From contig JAAXNY010000001.1 of assembly GCA_013420905.1 (NCBI GenBank), forward strand, positions 5,518,001 through 5,582,000: 64,000 nucleotides of DNA, read 5' to 3'. Both the position numbers and the translations under genes were made by a program. The stretch's first letter is position 1; every line of letters starts with the position of its first letter. Under the pieces are notes generated by a model, which saw only the letters and a program-made list of their open reading frames with translations, had not been told where the DNA came from and made no database searches. Source of the DNA: Collybia mongolica. Taxonomy: Eukaryota; Basidiomycota; Agaricomycetes; Agaricales; Clitocybaceae. Positions 1 to 11,281 of the stretch are shown here, one piece after another.

Positions 1-510
1 CTCTCTGCGGTTCCCGCCATATTCTTGAAGAGGCTGAGTTTCTTTTCCTGTTTGTTGTATCTCTTCCCGTCGCTTTATGCCTCGCTTCTGCTTGGATACG
101 GTCGAGCTTTAACGACACAATATTGAAATCTTCATGATTTTAAGCCTAGAGAACCTTTATATTTCAGGTGATGTCAAAGAGCCTTGATGATGCTTCAAGT
201 TTGCCAATGTTCCGAGGAGCTTTTTAAATTAGTTGCTCATGATTGACAGACTGGTCGAGGTCTGTTGGTTGATTTCGGTCGGTATTGACAAGGAGGGATC
301 ATAGATGGTGCTTCGGGTGGAGCTTTTCGGGATAACCCGAACGCACCGGAAGCTTTTCGGAACATTTGTTTGCCACCAGCCTCCCAAAATCAAAGTAGAC
401 TTTTTGTTTCCAACCGCGACGGCCGCTGTGTCAAGCTAGGCGTCAAGTATACGACAACTCAGGACTCTATTCTACATCAAGCCCTAATATACCCCTGATT
501 TATTTGCGAT
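1..510. other. 5' flank of the TFIIF beta gene
   Basis: No coding region is supported. The stretch has normal CpG content, unlike the repeats further right, and lies directly upstream of the TFIIF beta start at 511, so it should hold that gene's promoter and 5' UTR. I see no clear TATA box. Confidence 0.4.
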
Positions 511-1749
511 ATGGACGGCATGGTGGTTGAAGATGAGAAGAAGCCTTTTGACGCAGAAAACCCGGAGGAAGAGGATTCACAGCCAGACCCAGATGAGCAC
601 TTGATGTTGGACCAGGGGAACGGTCGAGTATGGCTCGTCAAGGTGTGTTGTCAGTACTAGACATTGCACAAGCTGGGGAATATATGGGCACCCCAGATTC
701 CCAAGTTTCTTATGGAGCGTTGGTCTGCCATCAACGCGGAGGATCACCACCTGGCAACTATTCGTGTCTACAGCAATGCAGTGAACCCAGCTACAAACAA
801 ACCTCGAATAGTCCTCTTTCTACCCCCGAACCGCGACCCCTCAGACACGAGCCCGGTCGAACAACAGCCAAACCGGCCGACATTCACCGTGCCAACATTT
901 TACAAAACCTCGGGTGCAGAGCCCGATGCGTACGAGCTCGACATGGTGAACGACTCCGTGGACAACCAGATAGTGGTAGCAGAGCGCCCTAAGGACTCGT
1001 CTCTGAGTGTATCGACAAGCGCGGCGGCCGCGACCGTCAATACGCGAGCACGGACAACAATTCTCACTGGACGGATAAAACACGAATGCAACCTCCGCCC
1101 AACTTTCAGCACGAATTATCGCAAGCAGATGAAGGAACGGCACAGGAAGTACAACACACCAGTGCGGCAGATTCGCATGATTGATGACGCGGGCGTTCCT
1201 GGTGGGAGAGGCGGTGTCAACCGACTCAGCAGTGGCGTTGGCGTTGGGGCTGGCAGTGCATTCGGGGATCTCATTGTGTGTCACTTCGCTACGTGTCTCG
1301 GGAATATTGATGATGATATGATGTTCAGAAAACGAAGCCCAGACCTGCGAAAGGCACTTTCGAGCGTATGGCTCGTATGCCGAGGAACCAACTTCTCGAC
1401 CAAATATTCCAGTTATTCCGCGACCCACCACGCTGGGGTATACGGCCCTTGCGGGATAAAACACAACAGCCTGAGGTGTATCTGAAGGAAGTCCTTTCAG
1501 AAGTGGCATTCTTACACCGTAGCGGAGAACACAATGGCCTTTGGGAACTGAAGGCGAACTTCAGGGGAGACGGGGTGAGTTTGACAGCCGCCAGGCAGAT
1601 GATGGTGCTGATCATGTTACTCGTAGATCAAAGGAGAAGATGTCGCCGGACCAAGTGGAATGGCTGATGTTAAAATGGAGGGTGTTGATGAAGACGACGA
1701 CGGTGATGAAGATGATGATGACGATGAAGACATGGAGGAGGTCTCATGA
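511..1749 (+). CDS. tfg2: Transcription initiation factor TFIIF beta subunit (Tfg2/RAP30-like)
   Basis: Small subunit of the general factor TFIIF, which binds RNA polymerase II and helps build the preinitiation complex in the nucleus. My model joins exons 511-642, 697-1275, 1329-1574 and 1627-1749 (introns 54, 53 and 52 nt, all GT-AG), giving 359 aa. The start is the ATG at 511, followed by an acidic N-terminus. Exons 1-2 join as VWLVK-IPKFLMERW, the conserved start of the dimerisation domain. RTTILTGRIKHECNLRP lies mid-protein. After a basic, glycine-rich linker, exon 3 carries the winged helix (FERMARMPRNQLLDQIF and WGIRPLRDKTQQPEVYLKEV), ending near WELKANF. The last exon is a run of Asp/Glu, as in many fungal homologues. 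All splice phases agree. It looks intact and single-copy; family recognition is strong, exact exon ends slightly less so. Confidence 0.93.
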
Positions 1750-2674
1750 TAAATTCGTCAGAATCCTGTGTTTCGAGCAGGTAGGAGTACCTCCTCTAAT
1801 ACCGCTGAGTGATGTATGTCTGTATTAACTATTAATTTATAACTTTTATTTCTGCGCCCTCTGCATGCCTCCAATTTCCCCCTTCCACCGCGGTAGTAGT
1901 CGTGTCTGCTCTTCGCAATACTATGAAACCGGACTGATCCTCTTCCAGATCACCACCCTGAGTAAGTTCTTGCAAAGGCCATTACCTACACGTTTAGGTC
2001 AACTGGAGAAGTGGCACAAATGGAACCCGGTGGCTCTGGTACCACAAAATGTCAGAACGCTACCCAACTTCTGCGGTGACCCTACATTTTTGGAATACTG
2101 CAGCTCATGTTGACTTGCATTCTGCAGAACAACGGATCCCCTGTGTGATTAATCAAACGGAATCACGCTGATTAAATTCGGCCCACGAGTGAACCGAGAA
2201 GCTTACAAGCCTGCCAATCAGAAAAATATGAGCCAGCCGCTGTCATCCAGAGACGTTAGGGCTACTGCAACAAAGTGTATGGCCGGGCCATGTCGGCACA
2301 TGGAACAGCCTTTCAAGTTAGTCCCCCCTTACAGCATCAATATTTTCCGCATGCCGGAATGCACTTAACCTTTATCTCCGATACTTCGAAGTTCAAACGC
2401 TCTCATCTTGCCACAGCGCGACTTGGGGCCATGCTTGCGGTGCCACAGCCCGCCGTGCGCTCATCTATTCAACATGTTTAATAATCCCAGTGATTTAAGT
2501 TCTAACGTGGTTTGGCTTTGTCTTCTAGCCCTATTAAAATTGAATAATAGACACGGGGGGCTGCACACACACACATGCACATAGCACCGTACTCCCTCGT
2601 GGCCATCACACATATTATGGCGTTGCTCGTCATTTTTACGGTCGCTACACTCCACAAACTTCCTCAACGCCTCA
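1750..2674. other. Intergenic region between TFIIF beta and paralogue A
   Basis: Short open frames exist but none shows a recognisable domain or splice-consistent extension. It should contain the TFIIF beta 3' UTR and the promoter of the gene starting at 2675. A short CA-rich run lies near 2564-2582. Confidence 0.4.
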
Positions 2675-4832
2675 ATGCCTGGTCTTAAATTCCGTCACGT
2701 ACATCTCTATACGTTTCGTATTGTGTTGGCAACCTCGGTTTTTCTACTCTGGTCAGTCGCTCCCTTTTCTTCTCACTGGAAACGCCGGGCGTGTATGGAT
2801 GGCTTCAAGTCGCATTGTGCTGCGAAGTTTTTCTCCATCACACTTGCAGGTCAGAAAGGAACTTGAGAATTATTTTATATCCTGCTGAATCTGTGATAGC
2901 CTTTTTCCTCTAACCGCCGTTCCAAATCTGTTTGACCTAACCTTGGTGCTGGCCGGATTATCAAGTAAAGACTCTTATATTCTTGTACGGAAATCGTTAC
3001 TGAGTTTGTCATGACGCTTTCAGTTTGGTTTACTCTAGTGGGGATGTTCCCAAAAAGTTTCAAGTTCGACCCATGGGCCCCTCAAAGCTACTCTATCTAC
3101 CTTGTATCAATGGACACACAGATCATATTCCTGACTATCTTGCTGGGCTGCCGGATTTATCTTTTAGCTGGAGCTGAGGCGAAGGGCCTTTTTGCTAAAT
3201 ACGACTTTGGAATAACTTGGCGTGCAGCCTTGTTTGGGGAATCTCTATTCAAATCACGCTATCGGTAGGCGAGATGAGTTCTTTTCGAAAGGCCTCAATC
3301 ACTAACGCTTGATGCCGTGCAGGAATGAACTGCCCTTCATCAAGGGACTTCGGGCTATGATTGCATATTCGTTCATATGTGGGCTCATCATATACTCTCT
3401 ATTTGTACTCGTTGTGAGACCTGTTCAAGAGACAGCCTTTCCTCCAGTCAAAACGTTTCGTGGCTCGCGTCTGTTGAAAACTCAATTCAATAAACTGGAC
3501 CCATTCGTGTGGAGGATATTTACGGTAAGTAAAGTCCACCCAAGTCAAACTGATACCCGGCTCAATAATCAAATCATGTTAGCTCTTGGATGCACACACT
3601 GTCCAGGCGTCAAACATTACTGCTGCTGATTTAAGATCCTCAGTCAATGTAACGGTACTCTGGGACGATGACGAGGGTGCGCTACGTGTCTCATTCAGCG
3701 ACAGCGATCAATTAATGGATTATTTGTTCCTTAGGTCCAAAACAAGCCTGCGCACTTGTAACACAGGAAGTTGGGCACTTTGAAGCCGATTCTCGTTTAA
3801 GCATGCGGTCGGACCCGGTTGATTTCATCAAATTTCGTTGCCCGCGACGATACGATGTCCCTTCAACAAATTCGGCGGGTATGTCACGGCATTTGTTGTC
3901 CAGGATCCACTGCTGTTTATTAACTTGCGGGATGCGACTTTAAGAGGATGATGTCAAATTTTATGATAACTCTAATCTAGCACCGGATTTATTGATCACT
4001 GTCAATTTTTCTTCCCTGAACATCACGTCCAAATCACTAGCTAACGCACGGAGGCGAGCAATATCGATTTTAGTTGGGCTTACCGACCATGACCAAGATG
4101 TTATCGCAAACACTGTACCAACACCATTGTTTCCTGGGTCACACTTGCACGCAAGCGTCTCCCGACAAGTCAGGCAAGTATCTATGCCTCGCTTCTTGGC
4201 ATCACTTGGAGCATTTGCAGTATGGACTTTTGGCTCATTTAGTAGCATTTCATTTATCATCTTGTTACTAGTTCTCCAGAACTTTCTTAACAGCCCAACT
4301 CGCCTTCCTCGCCTCCGATCCGTCGCCATTAATAAACCGACAAGGAAACACTGCTACTCTTCGAATTTACACACAAAACGATCCTTCCGACTGGACGGTC
4401 ACACAGGACTACCGAGAGAACTATGTCTTAGATGGGCTTTCTGACATCGGTGGTTTCTGGGCATTCGTCAATGGCTTGTTTATGGTTTTCTTCGGGAGCA
4501 CTCTAGGGATGATCATCTTTGGTAAGCTCACATTCGTTACATGTACCTTTGTGTTTCCTCAGTGCGTTATAGGTACGAAACACTTCACAGTATTTGGAGT
4601 CTTGGATCGTGTGGGAAAGGAAAAACTCCGTGAAGAGTTTCACAAAGAGTATCCCAAGCTAAATGAGGAGGCATCACCCGATCAGCGGGGTTTTCTGGCG
4701 TTGCTTCGTGAGCACTTCATCGACATCGATATTTTGGATCACAGGGAACCTAGTACTCCTCGCGATACTGCAGGGACCAGCCTATCACATTCTTCAGAAA
4801 TGGTACAACAGAGTGGATCCCTGACCGTTTGA
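2675..4832 (+). CDS. Multi-pass membrane protein of unknown function (paralogue A)
   Basis: Function not recognised. The model has eight exons: 2675-2849, 3024-3264, 3323-3524, 3583-3676, 3735-3878, 3945-4219, 4272-4521 and 4573-4832, with all phases consistent, giving 546 aa. It was built by aligning with the disrupted paralogue at 30133-32629. Hydrophobic segments lie near the N-terminus (LYTFRIVLATSVFLLW), in exon 2 (IIFLTILLG), in exon 3 (IAYSFICGLIIYSLFVLVV) and in exon 7 (FVNGLFMVFFGSTLG). Between the third and fourth is a long, probably extracellular domain. Just before the last segment lies DWTVTQDYREN followed by a Gly-Gly-Phe-Trp turn. The C-terminus is a charged cytoplasmic-type tail. 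Intron 1 (174 nt) is unusually long and intron 5 ends in AAG. Such proteins are common and uncharacterised in Agaricomycetes; I cannot assign a ligand or transport role. Confidence 0.8.
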
Positions 4833-5483
4833 ATGGGTTGCCAGGCGGTAACTAGCTGCACCATTAGAAGTGATAACCTCTGGAGGGGTGTATATACTAC
4901 TTATCGTAACGGGTAAGGCATTTGATGCAATATTTTAACGCCTTTTAGTATTATTTGTACCATCCTTTATTAAAATGTTCATCTAAAGAGGTTTGCGGGT
5001 TCCTGGGCGAGTGAACATCTAGTAATCTCAAAATACGACCACCGCAGAACTAGTGATATACCCCATTAGTTCGTATCTGGAGTGTTATCACTATACTCCT
5101 GCATATTCTTCTGTACAGTTTGTGGAAGGCAAATTTGTCGCTGACACTGCCTGACGGTCATCCCCACACACCATCATACCAACAATGGAAACACTTGTAA
5201 ATGGAGGAGAGACCCAACAGAGTAGGACAAGTTAGCCGCAGAGTTGGTGCTAATGCAGGCATAACTGTTGCAAACCTTGAGGCGTCCAGTGTAATAGAAG
5301 GCCGACGTCATTGAGGCCCTATAGAGGAACTTAAAACAAATGATGTGTGAACTTAGCGGGCTGAGAGAGATTGACGCATCAACCTCGTCTCTAGGATAGA
5401 GGGGTTGATGCATCAACACGCCAATCTGTTTCGAGGAGATAACGTACGTTTATTGAACGTGTTCCGTGGCATACTACTCTCGG
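4833..5483. other. Intergenic region, convergent 3' ends
   Basis: Lies between the stop of paralogue A (+) and the end of the F-box-like reading frame (-). No supported gene, RNA or repeat is visible. Confidence 0.4.
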
Positions 5484-6636
5484 TCATACGTGACAGGGGG
5501 TGGCGTTTACCCCTTTCTCCCTAAGCATATTCAGTCGAAATTCCCCAACAGCATCTCGCCAATTCCGACCAATGTAAAATAGGTATAACTTCGCAACGCA
5601 CGACGCAACGTCTTTACTGACTTGTCGACTTTCAATCATATCGAGATGGGAACTCAGAACGTTTCGGTCAATACTGCATGTGAGACTCGCTAGTTTCGGG
5701 AGAAAATCTCCTCGTGAGATCTTGACCAGTGTTGACTTGGGAATTGGATGTCCACAGGGAATATGTAGTTCAAGTATGGAGCTAGCTCTTTCAATCAATG
5801 GCTCAATATCACCACATCCGATAGGAAGCCATAAGGATACCTTGCGCAAAACTGTTGAACGCGAGATGATTGGAGTTAATCCCGAATCCCACAGCCGAAG
5901 AGTTTCTTGGTCTACTAACTCAAAGGAGGGCAGGCGAGGCAAGAAGAAACGTTGGAAGAAACGGCCGTAGTCGTTACACTTTCCAACATAGACTGTAAGA
6001 GAAGATAGACAGTGTAGGACAAAGGGAGGGCACCGTTGTAGGTTCGTGGCTACCTCATGGTTGCACTTGAGTTGAAGTGTACAGCTTTCAAATGATGTAC
6101 AATGAGATAGGATGGCGTGCCCGAAGGTCAGAGTCGGGTAGATGCAGATCAGATAACTGGGCCCATGGAAGGTGGTAGAGGTAAAGGTGAAAGTGAGATA
6201 CTTTGAGGGTAACTCTCCGAAGATGTGGGGCACCCTGCAGCATAATCACTAGCCCAAGTGATATGTAATGTTGTCCAGTGACGCAAATGGATACATCTTC
6301 CAGGATTTTAGCAGTTGCGGGAGGCAACTCAAAGAATGGATCAATGTCGGCTTCTGAAGAGTCTAACGTAAAACCGTTCAGACAGCGGATATTGGGAATT
6401 ATGAGAGTCTTTATGGGATCTCCATATGTATAATGAGAAACTCCTTTCGCATTGTGTATGTCACAGGCGTAGATGCCAATTTGATACATAAACGTACTGT
6501 AGCTCAAGGGGCAACCAGGTGAGGAATCCCTGAAATGAACTGGCGCCCATATGGTCATGAGAATTGATGGAGACCATACACACCTGTCAATGCCGGCACG
6601 GCAACTCGATCCGTCCGCATTTTGATGCGAGATCAA
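5484..6636 (-). pseudogene. F-box/leucine-rich-repeat-like protein, frameshifted
   Basis: Two overlapping minus-strand frames together read like the C-terminal two-thirds of a fungal F-box/LRR protein of the kind expanded in Agaricomycetes. These proteins normally recruit substrates to SCF ubiquitin ligases. The upstream frame (6636-6088) gives APHLRRVTLKVS and LPWAQLSDLHL. The downstream frame (6233-5484) continues with HAILSHCTSFESCTLQLK, then LPRLPSFEL and FLPKLASLTCS, the usual leucine-rich pattern. The correct frame changes at about 6120-6141, which is too short for an intron, so a single-base insertion or deletion is likely. No F-box motif is clear at the N-terminus, so the 5' end may be missing or lie in undetected exons. 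Assembly error is the alternative to true decay. Confidence 0.55.
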
Positions 6637-6917
6637 TAAGCAGATTAAACTACAATTTCTTTTTCTATTGCCATAATCCCATTACTTCCAAGCTCCTGAT
6701 TATCTTCTCTCCAGTTTTCTGTGTCCTCCTCAGCTATGCATAAACTAAACTCCTCCTTCTTTGATATGAATATATTTGTCATTATTTTTGCTGGTATAGC
6801 TGGGTGTTAGAAAGAGCAGAAGAGAGCAAGTAAACAAGAGTGAATGCCTGTCTCTACTATTGGAGCTAACTGTCCTCAAGTATTTGGAAGATCTGTGTAT
6901 TTGAGTTGTTGCAACCA
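6637..6917. repeat. Dispersed repeat, left part of copy 1
   Basis: The tract around 6845-6917 matches 46152-46222 (both read like TGCCTGTCTCTACT and continue through GATCTGTGTATTTG). Copy 1 is then interrupted and resumes at about 8149, where it matches 46223 onward. The rest of 6637-6840 shows nothing recognisable. Confidence 0.55.
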
Positions 6918-8148
6918 ATGATAGGGCCCGAAATTGTTTGCACTTGTAAAGTCAACAAGTAAGGCTATTAGTATCATTTCTAATAACCAAGTAGACAGTA
7001 ATAGAGGATTAGAGTTGAGCTCCAAGACGGCTAATCAGAGTGAACTATTCTAATGGGTAATACACTATCAGTACAGAGGACTATGAGTACGACCTATTAT
7101 TAGTCCTATTCACCATGCCTGGTTACAACCTCAGTATCTTAATTCATAAGTAACTGTTGTAGTATGATATCATTAGTCTGGGGATCATCATTAATAGGAG
7201 AAGTAATTGAAAATTCGGGACTTGCACAACCCGAGCCTAATCAGGGGCACTTGGTGTTAACTACTGGAAGAAATGGGACACCATAAATAACAGCTGGAAC
7301 AATCAGGAGAAGTAAAAGACGGTGCCATGCTGTTTTAAATAACCAAGTGCATGGCCAGGCATTGATAAGAGTTTAGCCAGCTCTTTCAATATTGGCTAAG
7401 TAACAAGTAACAATATAATTGGCACATATGGTGTGCATGCCAAGTCATAGAGGACAAGTCAGCATTAAATACAAGACCCTTGGCGTGGGAGGGCATTGTT
7501 CCAAATAAAATTACAATTCTTTATGATATTTAGTTTGTACACTATAAATAGACTGTAGATAAGTAGTGCAAAGGCAAGGAATCTTGCCCCCACTTCATGC
7601 TACTATAGGATATACAAATCATATTTGTTGAAACACTATTGCATGCACGAATTAAGGATTGGATTGCTTCAGTTGTCTTGATTAGAATTGTCTTGAAGCA
7701 TTTGGCTAAAAAGATCACAAAATTGAAGAGTCCAGTTCATTTGGAACTTAGTACTTGCATTGTTCATTGGAATTACTAGGCATTTGGCCTTTAGTGCACT
7801 TGGCACTGTTGTTTTAATAAGTCACTTGGACTTATAGATCCGCTTGGGATTATTAATAATTGAATGTACACTTGGTACTCAGTCTATTGGATTAAAAGAT
7901 TTTATAAAAATATACCTAACAAGCCTTAAACTTGTGTTAGGGCTTTGCCCGAATCAAACCCATTGAGAGATCAGTGAGAAAGACCTTGACTAGTACTATT
8001 AAAAACTTAGTGCTTTCAAGCACTCAAACCTGAACTCAAACAGGCAATTCCTACTGTTTGTGTGTTGATTATTAGATTTGGTGTGTGTGTGTGTAAGAGA
8101 TTACATTACATAGCATCAGCACACTTATAGTCTGGGAGCCCCCTTTCA
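6918..8148. mobile_element. About 1.2-kb insertion in a dispersed repeat, possible solo LTR
   Basis: The other copy of the surrounding repeat (46150-46290) passes straight from the sequence before 6918 to the sequence after 8148, so this block is an insertion. It begins TGATAGGGCCCG and ends near CCCCCTTTCA, contains a TATA-like tataaatag near 7541, and has no coding frame. These traits fit a solo LTR with TG...CA ends. No clear target-site duplication is seen, so the class is uncertain. CpG is scarce. Confidence 0.4.
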
Positions 8149-8792
8149 CTGAGGTATCAGCTTGGTCAGACAGTCAGCTATATACAAGATGGTATGTAGA
8201 TGACTAAGAGCTAATGTGTAAATCTTAGTAAGGGATTGGTAATACATGAGTAAGCATAGTATCTATCTATCTATCTACCTATCCATAACATATGGGAGAG
8301 TCAATGTGGAAATTGCAAAAATGTAAAGATGAGTCAGCATCAGGTAAGCATGACTAAGATTTGTAATATATTTATGTAATCAACCTGGGCCCTCCATGGG
8401 CCTCACACATCACATGTCCTGCACATGACCATCTAAAAATCATGTGATCCTGTCAAAACATTGGTCAATCCCATCTTTCTTTCCCACTTCTTATCTTCAA
8501 TTAATACATAGCTAACCATATAAAAACTCTTTTATAATTTGTTTAACCAGGGATAAGCTGCAATGAGAACAAACTACAAGAAAGCAGTTTGTGTTGTTTT
8601 ACCTAGAAGTGCCCCTCTGTTGTTGGAGTGGGTTGTAGCAGTAATTAGTATCAAACTTGAGATTTCTGCTCCTCTTGGATTCTGTCTCTCTGCTATTATA
8701 GCTCCAGGAGGAGCATATGAGGTGCTGTTGCAGGTTTCTGCCTGACCCCATACAGGTATGGATATTGGTCTGGCTTGCAGACACCTGTGGGA

Positions 8793-9740
8793 CGACGCTT
8801 CTTGATCTTTTACCACCACCATCCGACCGTGGGAATTCGTCCCTCCTGCACTAGGTTGTCCCTAAACTACCTAACACCTCATCCCTAATTGACATCGCCT
8901 TTCATCAGACCACTCTTTTGGCCTGGGCCACCATCCTTTTATACCATATCCAAATTTTTAACTTATCTGAGCTGATCCTGACTATCTGCAGGGTCATCTC
9001 ATCTTGCCTGTACTGGGGGCTTCACTAATCCGTTCACATCCACCTCATCAACTACCAGGCCACATGAGGACACCACAACTCTAGTACTCTGCTTTGCGCA
9101 GATCCTTAGGGAGCGTCACTGCCAACATTCTCGACGATTTATTTGTACTCGCTTAACCACTACACCCAAACACAAAAGGAGGAAGGGGTCTGGCCCCCAA
9201 TCAGCTACTGTCCCTGCACAGAGCACACCTCTTGGGGAGAATGTCAGTTTATCGACCAATGGTGGGATTTGGCGGCCTCAGTTTGGAGGGGAGTCATCGC
9301 TTTGGGAGAGCAGTGTGGAACAGGGGGGAAAGTAATAGGGGGATTCAGGAGAGGGGGAGCAGGTTTGAGGTATGGGTTGTTCATTTAGTTTGGACATTTA
9401 TCTTCGACACTGGGGGGGAGTAATGGGTTTCCAGGGCGCCCTGAAAATACCAAGGGGGGAGTGGAACGGGGTACCAACGTGAAGGGAGGGGACCATGCCC
9501 CGACAAGCAAAGGCAAACCTTTAAGGCGTTGGGAGGTTCAGACATGGTACAGTACAATACTGTTGGACTGCAGGTATCCTCAGTCTAGACCCGTAATACA
9601 ACCTGGAGAGCAACTTAGTGTACAGCTCCACCCTGATGGCTCATTACAGATTACTTAGTGGTAATAGGTTTTTATGCCCACATGTAGCTGGGTCAAACCC
9701 ACATGTGCTTAATATTATTATATGAACCAAAAAAAAAAAA
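8793..9740 (+). mobile_element. Poly(A)-tailed retrocopy (non-LTR type), copy 1
   Basis: A 948-bp block ending in an A-run, flanked by a perfect 13-bp duplication GACACCTGTGGGA at 8780-8792 and 9741-9753. It is nearly collinear with 50297-51251, which has different flanking duplications, so both copies were mobilised separately by a target-primed (LINE-type) mechanism. Open frames (for example 9143-9388) are short and show no reverse transcriptase or endonuclease motif. It is either a 5'-truncated LINE tail or a SINE-like passenger. Confidence 0.8.
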
Positions 9741-10084
9741 GACACCTGTGGGAATTAAAACAGGCCCTGGAACCCTCAAGATAGGGCTTTACTCAAAATA
9801 ATGAAACAATTCTACTTTAATTATAACTTGGCTAATCTTTAGTCAATTTTGAAAATTTGAGGCACAAAATGATAGATTGATTTGTGGGGTTGTGGATGTA
9901 TGGGTCAGAGGAACAATATCTGTTGGAATACCTGTGACATGGCCTGATAACTGTATGATACAGGTCCAGAAAAATGGTGGTTGATAGTTGTAAAGGCAAT
10001 CCTATGCCATGTTGTGCTAACCCAAAATTGGCCAGAGGAATCCAAAGTCATATTGAAGAAGTCAGGTAAAGGCTGTCTACTTAC

Positions 10085-10123
10085 CTAGCAGAGGGGAATA
10101 CTCTGCAGATCCTCTGCTAGGGG
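10085..10123. repeat. Inverted repeat
   Basis: Arms CCTAGCAGAGG and CCTCTGCTAGG are exact reverse complements, separated by about 17 bases. No gene lies nearby; it is inside Helitron-like DNA and could be a subterminal hairpin. Confidence 0.5.
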
Positions 10124-10946
10124 TCTCTATTCTATATACTTATTCTAGATAATAGCTATGAAGTCCCATTGTTGCCATGTAGCTCAGGGTTACAAGGTAT
10201 ATTATATACAAGCAAGTCATTGTGCTCTGATGGTGATGCAATAAGTAAGGCATATGTGTGGCAATACTGGGTATCACAATAGCAGGGTGTACAGGTGCCA
10301 ATGGCAAGAGGTGCTGATAGCAGAGGTGTGCTGACAGCAGGGTATCTGATGAACAATGAGTGAATATTGATATTGAGAGTTGTGATAGTATATTGGGCAT
10401 CCCCCCTACAATATTATGGAAAAGGTACATATAATTCCACAGGTGTTGGGGATCTGACCCACACTCTAACCCAGGTGAGTTTAATTTCAAGCACTCTTGG
10501 CATAAGGTCACAGGTAGTTAACAGATATAAATGTCATATACAATATGAGTACCTCAATGTCTACCCATAGATTAATAGTAGCTCATATACTTTCCTTCAA
10601 GCAAGGGCCTATCATGCCAAAATAAAGTAATACATATTATTTGGATTAGCAATTGTGCCAATTAGTGGGATAAAGCATTGTGTGGCACCATGCCAAAGGC
10701 ATGGGTCTTTAGCTCGTCTATAACATATGGGAAAGTCAAGGTGGGAATTGTTCAAGGATGAGTCAGCATTGGTCAGCATGACTAATATTTGTCAGCTATT
10801 TGTAATCACTCTCAAAACCTTCTCTTATAGTCTGCTGCACATGACTGTACTGATCATGTGACCTATTTAAAATATTAGTCAATCCCACCCATATAAAATT
10901 TCTTTCTATGATTTGCTCAACCAGGGATAAGCTGTAATGAGGACAA

Positions 10947-11281
10947 CAAGCATAGCACCTGTGCCTTTGGCACAGAGGGTGGCAGTAAATAATATATTAT
11001 TGCAGTGTTGCCAACTCTACAGTTTTCCAACATAATAGCCACTATTATTATTTTCAATGTTATACCTTGTAAGTAATATCAAGATTGGTAAATACATAAT
11101 AATATTGATATTGATATTTGTGCATTGTTTTTGAGTCATGTGACCAATCAGGTTCAGAGCTTACCTAAACTTGAAGCAGAGGCAAGTTGGTTAGTCATTG
11201 AAGTTGATTAGTAATATTAGTCACCTTTCTATTAGTCAGCTTAGCCAGGGTCAAAACACCATTCTGTTTTAATGTATAGGA
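10947..11281 (-). mobile_element. Helitron unit 0 (non-autonomous, about 335 bp)
   Basis: Read on the minus strand it starts TCCTATACATTAAAACAG, the same 5' end as the isolated element at 48942. It finishes with a hairpin CTGTGCC-AAA-GGCACAG followed by CTATGCTTG. It is the downstream member of the head-to-tail array, and its 5' end abuts the 3' end of unit 1 without spacer. Confidence 0.65.

Larger units (their letters stand above)
8282..10716 (+). mobile_element. Helitron-like non-autonomous element, copy 1 of a head-to-tail pair
   Basis: Starts TCCATAACATATGGG directly after an A and ends with a hairpin (CATGCC-AAA-GGCATG at about 10689-10703) followed 13 bases later by GCTCG. The next copy of the same 5' end, TCTATAACATATGGG, follows immediately at 10717. 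A TC start, an A before it and a 3' terminal hairpin are Helitron traits. The copy is interrupted at 8793-9753 by a poly(A)-tailed retrocopy with its own target duplication. No Rep or helicase coding is visible. Calling the whole 8282-10716 one element is inference. Confidence 0.45.

Noticed and set aside
664..1509. Long minus-strand frame (1509-841) opposite the TFIIF beta gene
   Set aside because: It is the antisense shadow of exons with strong TFIIF homology; it has no domain and no splice-consistent context.
3885..3980. Paralogue A as a pseudogene because of the stop at about 3922
   Set aside because: An intron 3879-3944 with an AAG acceptor removes the stop and restores an exact-length alignment to paralogue B.
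10140..10570. Overlapping open frames in the 10.1-10.6 kb region
   Set aside because: They lie in CpG-poor Helitron-like DNA and have low-complexity, codon-unlike composition.
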